Source: Flammeovirga aprica JL-4 (GTDB lineage Bacteria > Bacteroidota > Bacteroidia > Cytophagales > Flammeovirgaceae). Taken from it: 64,000 nt of DNA. Made by a program: the position numbers and the translations under genes. Positions within the stretch are counted from its first letter, which is position 1; every line of letters begins with the position of its first letter. The DNA lies in contig NZ_JABANE010000054.1 of the NCBI RefSeq assembly GCF_012844305.1, positions 1 to 64,000 of the forward strand. The letters run 5' to 3'. Below are positions 8,329-17,213 of the stretch, piece by piece. Below the pieces are notes generated by a model, which made no database searches, was not told where the DNA came from, and worked only from the letters and a program-made list of their open reading frames with translations.

Positions 8329-9975
8329 ATGTATAAATTTTTTACTCCTTTATTACTACTTCTTTTAACATCACTCACGTCATTGGGCAACAATGAGCTG
8401 GATTCACTTTACAAAGAACTAGATTTGTTGATTGCACAGCGACCTCAATTGGAGCTTCAAAAGAATAAAGAAATTGACAAGTTCAGGTATGTGATGGAAA
8501 GCGATACCACAGCCTTAAGAGAGAAATATTTTTTGGCCATGGAAATCTTCAAGCTGTATGAAGTTTTTGAGTTTTATGGTGCCCTTCACTTTATCAATGA
8601 AGCTATCAAATTTTCAAAAGAGCTGGGAGAAGAAAAGCTAATCAATGATACCTATATCAACCTGGCTAATCTTTTAATCAGGTCTGGAATTTATCTTGAA
8701 TCTGAAGAGATCCTCGAAGGTATTGATCAGAGTACATTGAGCAATAGTCAGTTGATTTTTTATAACCTTATTTATAAAGAACTTTATTATCAGCTCTCAT
8801 TTTACACTCGTGTAAAACACCTGAAAAAGAGTTACCAAGAAAAATATCAGCATTATTCAAAAATACTTTTAGAGCTTCTACCTGAGCATTCAGATGAATA
8901 TCTAGCCATTAAAGAAGTGCAAGCTTTAGATCAGAAAAATGTACAAGAAGCCAGAAGAATCAATGCCTTAAGGTTGTCAAGAACTCAAGTAGGACAGAGA
9001 GAATATTCCAAAATTACTTTCTTGCATTCTATTACTTATGAGTTTGAAAAAGACCTTGAGAATCAGAAAAAATACCTTGTGCTCTCCGCTATTTCTGATG
9101 TAAAGGGCTCCATTAAAGATAATGCCTCATTAGCAGTTTTAGCTAATCAACTGTACAAAAGTGGTGACTTGGAAAGAGCCTACAAGTACATCAATATCTC
9201 TTATGAAGATGCTCATTTCTATAATTCTGATCTTAGAAAAATTCAAATTGCCGATATTCTCCCTTTAATTTCAAAATCTTACGAGGATCAATTAATAGAG
9301 CAAAAGCTTAGTTTACAGGTTTTTACAATCGTCACTTCTTTACTCTCTTTTGTTCTAATTTTTGCCTTTTTCTACATCAGAAGGCAGGTGAATATTGTAC
9401 GAAAAGCTAGAAATAAATCAGTGGAAGTAAACGATCAGTTGAAGACTTCGAATGCTGAGTTAATTACTGCCAATGAACAGTTGAAAAAACTTCATTCTGA
9501 CCTTTACAAAACCAATCACGTGAAGGAAGTTTATATTGGTGAATTTTTAAAAATCTGTTCTGATTATATCGACAAGCTAGAAAATCAGGCAATGCATACA
9601 CAGAAAATGCTGATTGGAAGAAAGTATGGTGTTTTACTCGATGAAATCAAAAATCAAGATGTCAGAAAGGTGGAAATGAAGCAGTTTTATAAAAACTTTG
9701 ATACCACTTTCTTGAATATCTACCCTGACTTTGTGGAGGAAATGAATCGATTATTAGATCCTGAAGACCCTATTAAATTGAAAGCAAAAGACTTATTGAA
9801 TACAGAATTAAGAATTTTTGCATTGGTGAGATTGGGAATTTCAGATAGTGCCAAAATCTCTAAGCTATTGGGTAATTCGGTGACTACAATCTATAATTAT
9901 AGGGTGAAAATCAAGAATAAAGCAGTGGTAGATCGGGAGCGTTTTGAAGAATATGTGATGAAGATTGGGGAATGA
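8329..9975 (+). CDS. Membrane-bound TPR regulator, DUF6377 type
   Basis: 548 residues. Order of parts: signal peptide (1-20), a helical TPR-like sensor region in the periplasm (about 25-320), one transmembrane helix (about 329-350), a cytoplasmic coiled coil (about 360-400), and a C-terminal region. This ends in a helix-turn-helix resembling the LuxR type, about 490-530 (LLNTELRIFALVRLGISDS, then KISKLLGNSVTTIYNYRVK). This matches the DUF6377 regulators often encoded beside polysaccharide-utilisation loci in Bacteroidota. Signal transfer presumably couples periplasmic sensing directly to DNA binding, as there is no kinase domain. Likely targets are the double-NPCBM gene downstream or locus 1, both inferred. 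An inverted repeat begins at its stop codon. Confidence 0.82.
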   Translation: MYKFFTPLLLLLLTSLTSLGNNELDSLYKELDLLIAQRPQLELQKNKEIDKFRYVMESDTTALREKYFLAMEIFKLYEVFEFYGALHFINEAIKFSKELGEEKLINDTYINLANLLIRSGIYLESEEILEGIDQSTLSNSQLIFYNLIYKELYYQLSFYTRVKHLKKSYQEKYQHYSKILLELLPEHSDEYLAIKEVQALDQKNVQEARRINALRLSRTQVGQREYSKITFLHSITYEFEKDLENQKKYLVLSAISDVKGSIKDNASLAVLANQLYKSGDLERAYKYINISYEDAHFYNSDLRKIQIADILPLISKSYEDQLIEQKLSLQVFTIVTSLLSFVLIFAFFYIRRQVNIVRKARNKSVEVNDQLKTSNAELITANEQLKKLHSDLYKTNHVKEVYIGEFLKICSDYIDKLENQAMHTQKMLIGRKYGVLLDEIKNQDVRKVEMKQFYKNFDTTFLNIYPDFVEEMNRLLDPEDPIKLKAKDLLNTELRIFALVRLGISDSAKISKLLGNSVTTIYNYRVKIKNKAVVDRERFEEYVMKIGE

Positions 9976-10086
9976 GTTAAGAATTAAGGATGAATAATGT
10001 AGAATGATGGTAGCACTTGTTGTGGTTCTTACAAATAAGCTCCAACCTCTCGAACCACCTTCATTCTACATTCTTAATTCTTCATT
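9974..10086. repeat. TTAAG-rich inverted repeat element (1)
   Basis: The left arm (9974-10009, GAGTTAAGAATTAAGGATGA then TAATGTAGAATGA) pairs imperfectly with the right arm (10060-10086, TTCATTCTACATTCTTAATT then CTTCATT). The centre contains GTGGTTCTTAC and TCGAACCACC, which also pair. It starts on the stop codon of the DUF6377 gene and ends 10 bases from the stop of the convergent NPCBM gene, so it may serve as a shared transcript end. Related elements occur at 37.6, 39.7, 56.8 and 58.8 kb. Confidence 0.8.
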
Positions 10087-10095
10087 AAAAAAATA

Positions 10096-11121
10096 CTATT
10101 TTGTTCCACCTGAAAGCATGAAGTAAGCACTGGCCCAGCTTGCGTGGTCACCGCCTCTTTCTCCATCTTCTTCATCAACGATTAATGTTACTTGCTTTTT
10201 ACCCGCAACATCCAATACTAATCTTTCTGGTTTTTGCTTTGTTGACTTGATCGCTCCGCTATTGTATGCTTCTTGACCATCAATAAGAATACGCATTCTG
10301 ATAATACCACCGTTTGAATCATTCGCACCAGGAGTTACTACAAACTGCTTGTAATTTGCTTCTACTGGGAAAACTAAAGTGGATGGAGCGTGAACACCTA
10401 AACCTTTGTTGTATTTTTTTCCTTTCAAGCTGATTTTGCCACCTTCAATACCTTCGTTGTTCATCACTCTCCAGTAAGAATCTACAGTTGATGCCAATTC
10501 TTTTGTTAAATGTACTTTTTCACCTGCCAACTCGTCATCTGCCAATTCAGATTCTAATTTTGACATCAGATCTGGATTCTTAGGTTTGTTGGCTTTTTTT
10601 CCTTCTACAAAAAATGCTTCAGCCCAGTCTGCATGGTCACCACCTTTGTCTTCCAACTCATCTACAACCAATGTGATGATTGTTGCTCCAGTAACATCAA
10701 TGGCATGCATTTTTGGTTTATACCCCTTCTTGCTTGAAATTACTCCAGAATTAAATACTTCCTCATTGTCCACTTTGATCGACATCTTTATCAAACCATT
10801 ATGGGCATCATCGGGACCTGGAACTACATAAAAATATTGTGCTTTTGGAGGTACTTTAAAAGTCATGTTAGAAGGTGCGTGAACTCCAAGACCTTTTGAA
10901 TATTGCACTCCTTTCATTGTCAACTTCTCACCACTTACCGCTTTATCTTCGTTTACTTTCCAGTAAGAAGAGCTATTTGTCAAAGCGTCTTTACTTCTTA
11001 AGTGGACTTTCTTTCCTTTCATGATTTCCACTTCAGGAGTTTGAGTTTCGGTTTGTGCGTATGCTCCTGCATTAAGAATAAGAAGAGCTCCTAATGCTAA
11101 TAATTTCTTTTGAACGTTCAT
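10096..11121 (-). CDS. Secreted protein with two NPCBM domains
   Basis: 341 residues. The signal peptide ends GAYAQ near residue 23. Two similar modules of about 140 residues follow (about 32-175 and 200-340). Each has the pattern SSYWKVN/DSYWRVM, GLGVHAP, a central VVPGPDDA or VTPGANDS, IKMSIKVD/IRMRILID, and GGDHADWAEAFF/GGDHASWASAYF. This is the NPCBM (novel putative carbohydrate-binding module) signature. NPCBM is usually attached to an enzyme such as an alpha-galactosidase; here there is no catalytic domain and no sorting domain, so the protein probably works as a free or periplasmic glycan-binding protein. It is convergent with the DUF6377 regulator gene. Confidence 0.85.
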   Translation of the reverse strand: MNVQKKLLALGALLILNAGAYAQTETQTPEVEIMKGKKVHLRSKDALTNSSSYWKVNEDKAVSGEKLTMKGVQYSKGLGVHAPSNMTFKVPPKAQYFYVVPGPDDAHNGLIKMSIKVDNEEVFNSGVISSKKGYKPKMHAIDVTGATIITLVVDELEDKGGDHADWAEAFFVEGKKANKPKNPDLMSKLESELADDELAGEKVHLTKELASTVDSYWRVMNNEGIEGGKISLKGKKYNKGLGVHAPSTLVFPVEANYKQFVVTPGANDSNGGIIRMRILIDGQEAYNSGAIKSTKQKPERLVLDVAGKKQVTLIVDEEDGERGGDHASWASAYFMLSGGTK

Positions 11122-11823
11122 TTCAAATCTCTCTTTTAATAAAAAAATATCATAATTGAATTAGTCTGTTGCTTCACTAATTCTGTTAATCAAATTGTTT
11201 TGAATCACACCTAAAGGTAGAAATAGCCTATTTTTTAAAAATGCTTTAATCTTTCATTTCTTATAACAGAATATTCAGGTAAAGTTTAGATCAATTTGTA
11301 ATTATCAGTAAACACCTATATCACAACACCTTACACGTATCATCATTTTAACTATTGACTATTGATATGGTGAGTTATAATACAAAAAGTTAAATCCCCT
11401 CCTATTGATAATACTATTTTTGAGTCAACATCATTTAATAAATACGAGTAAAAAAAATAACAATTTTCAATTCATGATTATAGATTTGTACGCTTATTAT
11501 GATAGATCTGTAATAAAAATTAAGCCTTTTCTAAAGTACATTTGTAAAGATAATTTTGGTTTACAAGTAAGGTATATCAGGGGCAATGCAATTTTGTGTT
11601 GATTCAATTTTGAATGGCTTCAAGACTGCATTTTCCCTTTTAAAAAAATAGCTAAAACCATTTTTCTATTGAATTAGGAAAAGAAGATTTTTTGATAATA
11701 CAAGGGGGGGATAAAACGATTTTGATAGAGATTTTTGGAATGACCGGCAAAAATAATGAAAAGAAATGATGCCCCTCCTTTTCTCTTTTTTAGATAAGTG
11801 CAAGGAGAGAAGAAATAGAACAA
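11122..11823. other. Gene-poor AT-rich region
   Basis: No supported gene. A 65-codon frame (11405-11602, plus) has no recognisable features, and a 61-codon frame (11666-11851, minus) runs into the hairpin element; both are treated as chance. The region upstream of the NPCBM gene should carry its promoter, which was not identified. Confidence 0.45.
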
Positions 11824-12030
11824 AATATCGTGCTCCATGACTTGAAGTCATGGGCTTTTGGGGAGCTATCCTTCTTTCCGACTTTCATTATAGACTTGGT
11901 ATACTTCAATAATTAATTAGATCTGACCTTTATTTTTAAGACACTCAGGTCGAATATTATAATTAAAAGTTGAACATTGAAGTGTCTTCCCAAAAGACCA
12001 TAATTTCAATTATGGGTCTACGAAATATCC
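11824..12030. mobile_element. Short hairpin-ended element (MITE-like), about 0.2 kb
   Basis: Both ends carry a hairpin: CCATGACTTGAAGTCATGG at 11834-11852 and CCATAATTTCAATTATGG at 11998-12015. The flanks are inverted relative to one another: a CGTG-type sequence outside, and GGGCTTTTGGGGAG inside on the left versus CTTCCCAAAAG inside on the right. It contains no gene. It is the uninterrupted counterpart of the element at 31208-31772. Resemblance to the hairpin after the IS1595-like tail suggests it may be moved by that type of transposase; this is inference. Confidence 0.6.
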
Positions 12031-12050
12031 CTTTTCTTCTGTCATAGTAC

Positions 12051-12080
12051 ATAAAAAATCCCACATAAAATGCGGGATTT
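12051..12080 (-). terminator. Intrinsic terminator of the 73-residue gene
   Basis: On the minus strand AAATCCC (from 12080) pairs with GGGATTT (to 12056), followed by TTTTTATG. It lies 30 bases past the stop of the small gene, which supports that gene being transcribed. Confidence 0.8.
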
Positions 12081-12110
12081 AGCTGTTTGTCATTTATTGT
12101 TCAAGCTCAG

Positions 12111-12332
12111 TTAACTGAGCAGGGCTTTGATTCTTTGCTCTGCTTGTTCCACTGAAGAATACGTTTCTGACTTTCTGAATAGATTTCCTTTTAAATCATA
12201 GATCTCATATTTTCCATGTTTCACATAACAAGGATAAACTAATGAAATTTCACCTTTATCAGACTTATATGAAACGGTATCTGAAAAAGGGCCATTCTGA
12301 AAGGATTTTTGTATGTTACTTTCCATTTTCAA
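12111..12332 (-). CDS. Small hypothetical protein, 73 residues
   Basis: Not recognised. The sequence has no signal peptide. The middle reads SLVYPCYVKHGKYEIYDLKG, and the end (EQAEQRIKALLS) looks helical. A clean intrinsic terminator follows and the composition is balanced, unlike nearby chance frames, so it is probably real. It could form a small alpha/beta domain. No functional link is visible; it lies between a hairpin-ended element and the terminator of the giant modular protein gene. Confidence 0.55.
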   Translation of the reverse strand: MKMESNIQKSFQNGPFSDTVSYKSDKGEISLVYPCYVKHGKYEIYDLKGNLFRKSETYSSVEQAEQRIKALLS

Positions 12333-12437
12333 TTACTTTATACAATAGTTATACGTAATTGAGGGGTATTAGTCTTGGAAATTTGAATTTATTACTATTC
12401 CTCTTTGCTAGAACATCGTCTTTTTAAAAAAATTAAA

Positions 12438-12474
12438 CCAAAAAATAAGACCCATTAATACTAATGAGCCTTAT
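12438..12474 (-). terminator. Intrinsic terminator of the modular protein gene
   Basis: On the minus strand ATAAGGCTCATTA pairs with TAATGGGTCTTAT (with two G-T pairs) and is followed by TTTTTTGG. It sits 27 bases after the stop at 12501. Confidence 0.75.
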
Positions 12475-12500
12475 CTCCGTTATTAATAAAAACAGAAAAT

Positions 12501-15500
12501 TTATTGGATTATCACCTTCTTCTTGACCGTATTTTCACTGATTGAAATATTTAAAAGATAGATTCCTTTTTGCAACTGCTCTACTTTTATCTTCTGCTGT
12601 CCTAATTCAGAAGGTTGTACCCTGTAGATCAATTGCCCTCTTAAATCATAAATGCTGATTTCATCGAGGTTGATATCGGATTCAATGCTAAATATTCCTT
12701 GAGAAGGATTTGGAAACACACTGATCTTTCTTTCTAGATCATTCTCTAAGCTATTGATTATATGTCCAGTAATTGTTATTTCTTTCGTTCCTGAAACAGT
12801 CGATCCTTCCTGCATTGTTGTAGCAGTGATTGTTACCATTCCGTCTTTTAATGCTGTCACTAAGCCGTTTTCATCAATTGTGGCAATGCTTGTGTCACTG
12901 ATCGACCACTTCACCTCTTTTACGTCTGCATTAAGAGGCATTACTGTTGCCGTCATTTGTGATGTGCCTCCTTTTTCTGTGATATTTTCACCGCTTACTG
13001 TAATATTGACTACATCGATTACACAAATGGAGCATTCATTGAAACAAACCACTTCTAAAATCAGATCTTCTGAACCTGTAGTTACTCCTCTGTTTTTAGT
13101 CCCTGCCACTTCACAGCCACTTTCTTCCATGTTCTCTGTGTTGTCCCAGTTTCTACCCATTGTAAATTGATATTCATAGCTAAAATTGGCATTCAAAGTG
13201 ATGGTGACTTCCCAAATTCCGTCATTGTCTTCGTCTGTCAATTCATCAAAATTTTCTGGTGTCCAGTTGTTTGAAAGCCATGATCCTGCTATAAATACGC
13301 CTTCTTCCGGTGGTCTTTGATTGGCTAGATTTACTTTGAAAGTTACTTCAACGGTTTCAAACACTGGAGTGCTTTCTTCACATGAATTGAAAAGTAGAAT
13401 AGGTAAAAGTGAATCTCCATCTACTGTAATACTTCTTTGTCCTTCAGCATTTAAACAGTCGCCTTCGAAAGCTTCAACAGTATTCCCGTAATAGTAAAGG
13501 TAAGTAAAGGCTTCCTTGTCCAATAATTCAATAGTTTGAGTATAAACTCCTGCACCAATTGAAGTCATTTCCGTTTTTATATTGTCCCATGACCCCAAGA
13601 TATAAGGCTTTTCCTCTCCTTCCATTTGAGAAACATCAATACTGAAAGTCACTGAAGCGTAAACGACAGGTTCGCTTGAACATGAATTGTAAGCTACCAC
13701 ATCCAACACTTGAGTAGGGTTTTCAGTACCGTCACTGACTACATTCAAACTTCTGTTTTTATCACCATCCACAGCACAAGGGTTATCAGACAAATCCTCA
13801 TCATTCCAATCTGCACCGTTATTGTATCTGAATTTTTGAGGGCCTTCTAATAAAGTTACTGTTGCTGTAAAAATACCATCATTGTTTTCATCGGTCATTT
13901 CTATCCAATCTTTCGGCTCCCATTTTCCATTCAATTCTACAATAAATACTTTTCCATCAACCAACTCTTCAGCATTCATATCCACTTGGAAAGTCACCGC
14001 TACCTCTTCAGGTTCAGCATCACATCTGCCGTATTTCACTGTTACTAAACTTTCAGCTCCTGTTACTTTATGCGTTCTGATTTGACCTTCTTCACAGTCT
14101 GCTCTTCCACTTTCAGCATCCTCACCATTTGTAAATTGATAATCGTAAGTGACACCTTGATTTAAGGCTACTTTTGCTTCCCAAACGTTATCAAAAGCTT
14201 CATTTTTCACCAATAGAACTTTCTCATTCCATGCTTCCTCTCCTGTTGCTTTGAATAGTAAACCAGGTGTATCTGCTTCTAGTGTTCCTAGATTTACAGA
14301 GAAGGTAATTTCATGTGAAGGTGTTTCAGCGGAACAAGAATTAAAGGCTACAACATCAACAACTTGAGTTGGGTTTTCTGATCCATCACCCACTACTTTC
14401 AAGCTTCTATTTCTGCTATCTGCAATGCCACAAGCAGTTCCTGATAAGTTTTCATCATTCCAATCTGTACCATTATTATAACGATAAACTTGCAGGCCTT
14501 CTAATAAATTAACGGTCGCTGTAAAGATCCCATCGTTATCTTCATCGGTCATTTCTACCCAGTCTTTCGGCTCCCATTTCCCATTCAATTCTACAATAAA
14601 TACTTTTCCATCTACCAAATCCTCAGCATTCATATCTACTTGGAAAGTCACTCCTACGTTTTGAGGAGGTGTATCACACTCACCATATTTTACAGTCAAA
14701 AGTTCTTCATTGCCATTGACTTTTAGCGTTCTTAGATAACCGTCGCCACACTCCGCTCTATTACTTTCTTGATCGTCTCCATTCGTAAATAAGTAGCTGT
14801 AGGTTTGTCCTTGCGTAAGCGAAAGCGTGATTTCCCAAATAGAAGGCTCTTCTGCATTTTGAGTAAGAGGTACTTCGTCCATCCATATGTCTTCACCTTC
14901 TATGCGGTGAAGGATACCAGGGGAACTTGCTGTTTGATCGGCTAAATCAACAGAAAAAGTTACGTTATAGACAAGGGCTTCTGACGTACAGGAATTGAAG
15001 GCCAATACATCCAAAATTTGAACCGGATTCTCTGTACCATCACTCACCACTGTCAAGCTTCTGTTTCTATCACCGTCAACAGCACATGCTCCACCTGATA
15101 AATCTTCATCATTCCAATCGCTACCATTATTATATCTAAATTTCTGGGTCCCTTCTAACAGTTCCACCGTTGCAGTAAAAATACCGTCACCGTCTTCATC
15201 CATCATTTCTACCCAGTCTTGTTGTTCCCATTTTCCATCCAACTCTACAATAAATACTTTTCCATCTACCAACTCCTCTGCATTCATATCAACTTGAAAA
15301 GTCACCGCTACATTTTCTCTTGGCGTATCACATTCACCATAAGTCACTTTCAGCAACTCCTCTTTTCCACTCACCTTATGCGTTCTCAAGTACCCATCAC
15401 TGCAGTCTGATCTACTGCTTTCCTCATCCTCTCCATTCGTAAATAAATACTCATAGTTTTGTCCTTGAGTTAAAGAAAGTGTTACTTCCCAAACTGTCGT

Positions 15501-16934
15501 CTCTTCTGTATTTTGAGTAAGTGCCACCTCATCATTCCATGTATCTTCACCTGCTTTACGGTAAAGAATACCAGGAACATCTGCTGTTTCATTTCCTAAA
15601 TCCACAGTGAAAGTTATGTTATAAGTTGGAGCTTCAGCAGTACAAGAATTAAAAGCCACAACGTCCAATAACTGAGCAGGGGTTTCTGAACCATCGGACA
15701 CAATTTCTACAGATCTGTTATTATTCGTATCATTGCCACAAGCCGTTCCTTGCATCCCTTCATCATTCCAATCTGCACCGTTGTTATATCTAAAGTTTTG
15801 AGTTCCTTCTACTAAATCAACCGTTGCTGTGAAAATACCATCATCGTTTTCATCAGTCATTTCCACCCAATCCTGCTGTTCCCATTTTCCATTCAACTCC
15901 ACAATAAATACTTTTCCATCTACCAATTCCTCTGCATTCATATCCACTTGAAAAGTAGTACTTACGGTCACCACATCTTGGTCACACTCACCGAAATTCA
16001 CCACTGCCACTTCCATATGTGAAGTACCCACCTCTACGCTTCTATTCTTTCCTTCTGGGCAATTTTCTCTAGCGTCTTCCCAGTTTCCACTGATAAAATT
16101 ATAAGTATAAGAAGTGTTTTTGCTTAACAATACGGTTGTTTCCCAAATATTATCGCCGTCTAAATCATACAGCTTGATATCATTGTGATTCCATCCGTTT
16201 AGCCCTGTCATATACACCGCATCATCGGCAGGTTGATCGTCTCCCATATTTACTGAAAACTTCACTTCTACTTTATCACTACAAGCACCAAAAGTCAAAG
16301 CATCTAATACGATGTCTTCATTGTAGACTTTCAACCTTCTGTTTTTTCCTTCATCACATCCATCTCTGCTGTCTTCCCAATTGCCATTGATATAATTGTA
16401 TGTATGTTCAGAACCCATTTTTAAGTATTGAGTCACTTCATACACTTGGTCTGCATTTTCATCAAAAAGTTGGATTTCATTGTGGTTCCAAGATCCATTC
16501 AAACCCGTCATGTACACGCCGTCAGTGACTGTTTCAGCAGACATATCTACCTTAAAAGTAACGCCTACATACGTTGGTGATCCACATTGATTGAAGATTT
16601 CTGTTTCCAAAACTACTGCATCAGTTCCTGTTACAGATAGCAATCTATTGGAGTTATTAGAGCACCCTTTGGCTGACATATTTTCTTCATTGTCCCAACT
16701 GTCAATCAAGAATTTATACTCATGGTCTCCTTCTGTGACATCTAGTGTTAGTTCATAAATGTTGTCTGCATTATCATCAGAAAGTGCAGTGAAGGACCAG
16801 CTATTAAAACTGCCTGCAATGTAAACGGTCTTGCCTACCACGTCTTCATTGCTCATATCTACAGAGAATGTGACATTGGTGGCGAAAGATTGAAGTGTTC
16901 CTATAAGGAATAAAAAAGTAATAAGGTATTTCAT
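12501..16934 (-). CDS. Giant secreted modular carbohydrate-binding-type protein with BIG2 and T9SS sorting domain
   Basis: 1477 residues from the ATG at 16934, chosen because MKYLITFLFLIGTLQSFA is a good signal peptide; a longer frame starts at 16967. Numbering from 16967: twelve beta-sandwich modules of 99-115 residues (32-1321) start VTFxVDM and usually end NSC or GEC. Their VYIAGSFNSW/VYMTGLNGSW motifs recall starch-binding/AMPK-type (CBM20/48-like) folds. Modules 4-10 alternate two subtypes as ABABABA. A BIG2 Ig-like domain (1322-1400) and a Por-type C-terminal sorting domain (about 1413-1488, SVFPNPSQGIF and GIYLLNIS) follow. It is probably exported by T9SS to bind glycan. No catalytic domain is visible. 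The gene follows GH30 and SusC/D genes on the same strand, but a 280-base gap with a hairpin suggests its own promoter. Confidence 0.85.
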   Translation of the reverse strand: MKYLITFLFLIGTLQSFATNVTFSVDMSNEDVVGKTVYIAGSFNSWSFTALSDDNADNIYELTLDVTEGDHEYKFLIDSWDNEENMSAKGCSNNSNRLLSVTGTDAVVLETEIFNQCGSPTYVGVTFKVDMSAETVTDGVYMTGLNGSWNHNEIQLFDENADQVYEVTQYLKMGSEHTYNYINGNWEDSRDGCDEGKNRRLKVYNEDIVLDALTFGACSDKVEVKFSVNMGDDQPADDAVYMTGLNGWNHNDIKLYDLDGDNIWETTVLLSKNTSYTYNFISGNWEDARENCPEGKNRSVEVGTSHMEVAVVNFGECDQDVVTVSTTFQVDMNAEELVDGKVFIVELNGKWEQQDWVEMTDENDDGIFTATVDLVEGTQNFRYNNGADWNDEGMQGTACGNDTNNNRSVEIVSDGSETPAQLLDVVAFNSCTAEAPTYNITFTVDLGNETADVPGILYRKAGEDTWNDEVALTQNTEETTVWEVTLSLTQGQNYEYLFTNGEDEESSRSDCSDGYLRTHKVSGKEELLKVTYGECDTPRENVAVTFQVDMNAEELVDGKVFIVELDGKWEQQDWVEMMDEDGDGIFTATVELLEGTQKFRYNNGSDWNDEDLSGGACAVDGDRNRSLTVVSDGTENPVQILDVLAFNSCTSEALVYNVTFSVDLADQTASSPGILHRIEGEDIWMDEVPLTQNAEEPSIWEITLSLTQGQTYSYLFTNGDDQESNRAECGDGYLRTLKVNGNEELLTVKYGECDTPPQNVGVTFQVDMNAEDLVDGKVFIVELNGKWEPKDWVEMTDEDNDGIFTATVNLLEGLQVYRYNNGTDWNDENLSGTACGIADSRNRSLKVVGDGSENPTQVVDVVAFNSCSAETPSHEITFSVNLGTLEADTPGLLFKATGEEAWNEKVLLVKNEAFDNVWEAKVALNQGVTYDYQFTNGEDAESGRADCEEGQIRTHKVTGAESLVTVKYGRCDAEPEEVAVTFQVDMNAEELVDGKVFIVELNGKWEPKDWIEMTDENNDGIFTATVTLLEGPQKFRYNNGADWNDEDLSDNPCAVDGDKNRSLNVVSDGTENPTQVLDVVAYNSCSSEPVVYASVTFSIDVSQMEGEEKPYILGSWDNIKTEMTSIGAGVYTQTIELLDKEAFTYLYYYGNTVEAFEGDCLNAEGQRSITVDGDSLLPILLFNSCEESTPVFETVEVTFKVNLANQRPPEEGVFIAGSWLSNNWTPENFDELTDEDNDGIWEVTITLNANFSYEYQFTMGRNWDNTENMEESGCEVAGTKNRGVTTGSEDLILEVVCFNECSICVIDVVNITVSGENITEKGGTSQMTATVMPLNADVKEVKWSISDTSIATIDENGLVTALKDGMVTITATTMQEGSTVSGTKEITITGHIINSLENDLERKISVFPNPSQGIFSIESDINLDEISIYDLRGQLIYRVQPSELGQQKIKVEQLQKGIYLLNISISENTVKKKVIIQ
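13653..15959 (-). repeat. Internal ABABABA coding repeat array
   Basis: Inside the giant gene, seven modules alternate between a 114-residue type A (starts FQVDMNAEELVDGKVFIVEL) and a 104-residue type B (contains GQNYEYLFTNGEDEESSR or close variants). The AB unit is about 218 codons (654 bases). The A copies are nearly identical over long stretches in protein and DNA, indicating recent duplication or gene conversion. Confidence 0.9.
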
Positions 16935-17157
16935 TTCGTTATAGCTTAGAGTAATACATAAGATCAAAGGACCTTTTGTGAGATAGTTTGAAGAAGATGT
17001 TGCTCCTTCATCAAAAAATAAAAAAGAGAGATTACTGTACTATCAAAAGAGAAAGCCTGAGCTGATAATGTTCGTGGTGTCGGTATTTCAATTGTCTATT
17101 TTTAGAACATTATCAGCGTGGTAAACTAGAAAAGAAGAAATGTAAACTAATGTTTCT

Positions 17158-17183
17158 TGCACCATAGTTAAAACTATGGTGCA
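17158..17183. repeat. Hairpin of the CCATAG/CTATGG family
   Basis: TGCACCATAG and CTATGGTGCA are perfect 10-base arms around a 6-base loop, 31 bases beyond the GH30 stop codon. It has no T-run, so it is a poor intrinsic terminator. The sequence resembles one arm of the element at 35.4 kb. A partner end was not found nearby. Confidence 0.6.
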
Positions 17184-17213
17184 CGGAACACTCGTTTACA
17201 TCTGTCCTAGTAC

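Noticed and set aside
11405-11602. 65-codon frame in the gene-poor region
   Set aside because: AT-rich composition, no features and no terminator.
12754-13170. 138-codon frame opposite the giant modular gene
   Set aside because: Antisense shadow of the BIG2 and last module region.
17158-17183. Hairpin as the terminator of the GH30 gene
   Set aside because: The stem is strong but no T-run follows on the minus strand, and the sequence matches the mobile-element hairpins instead.
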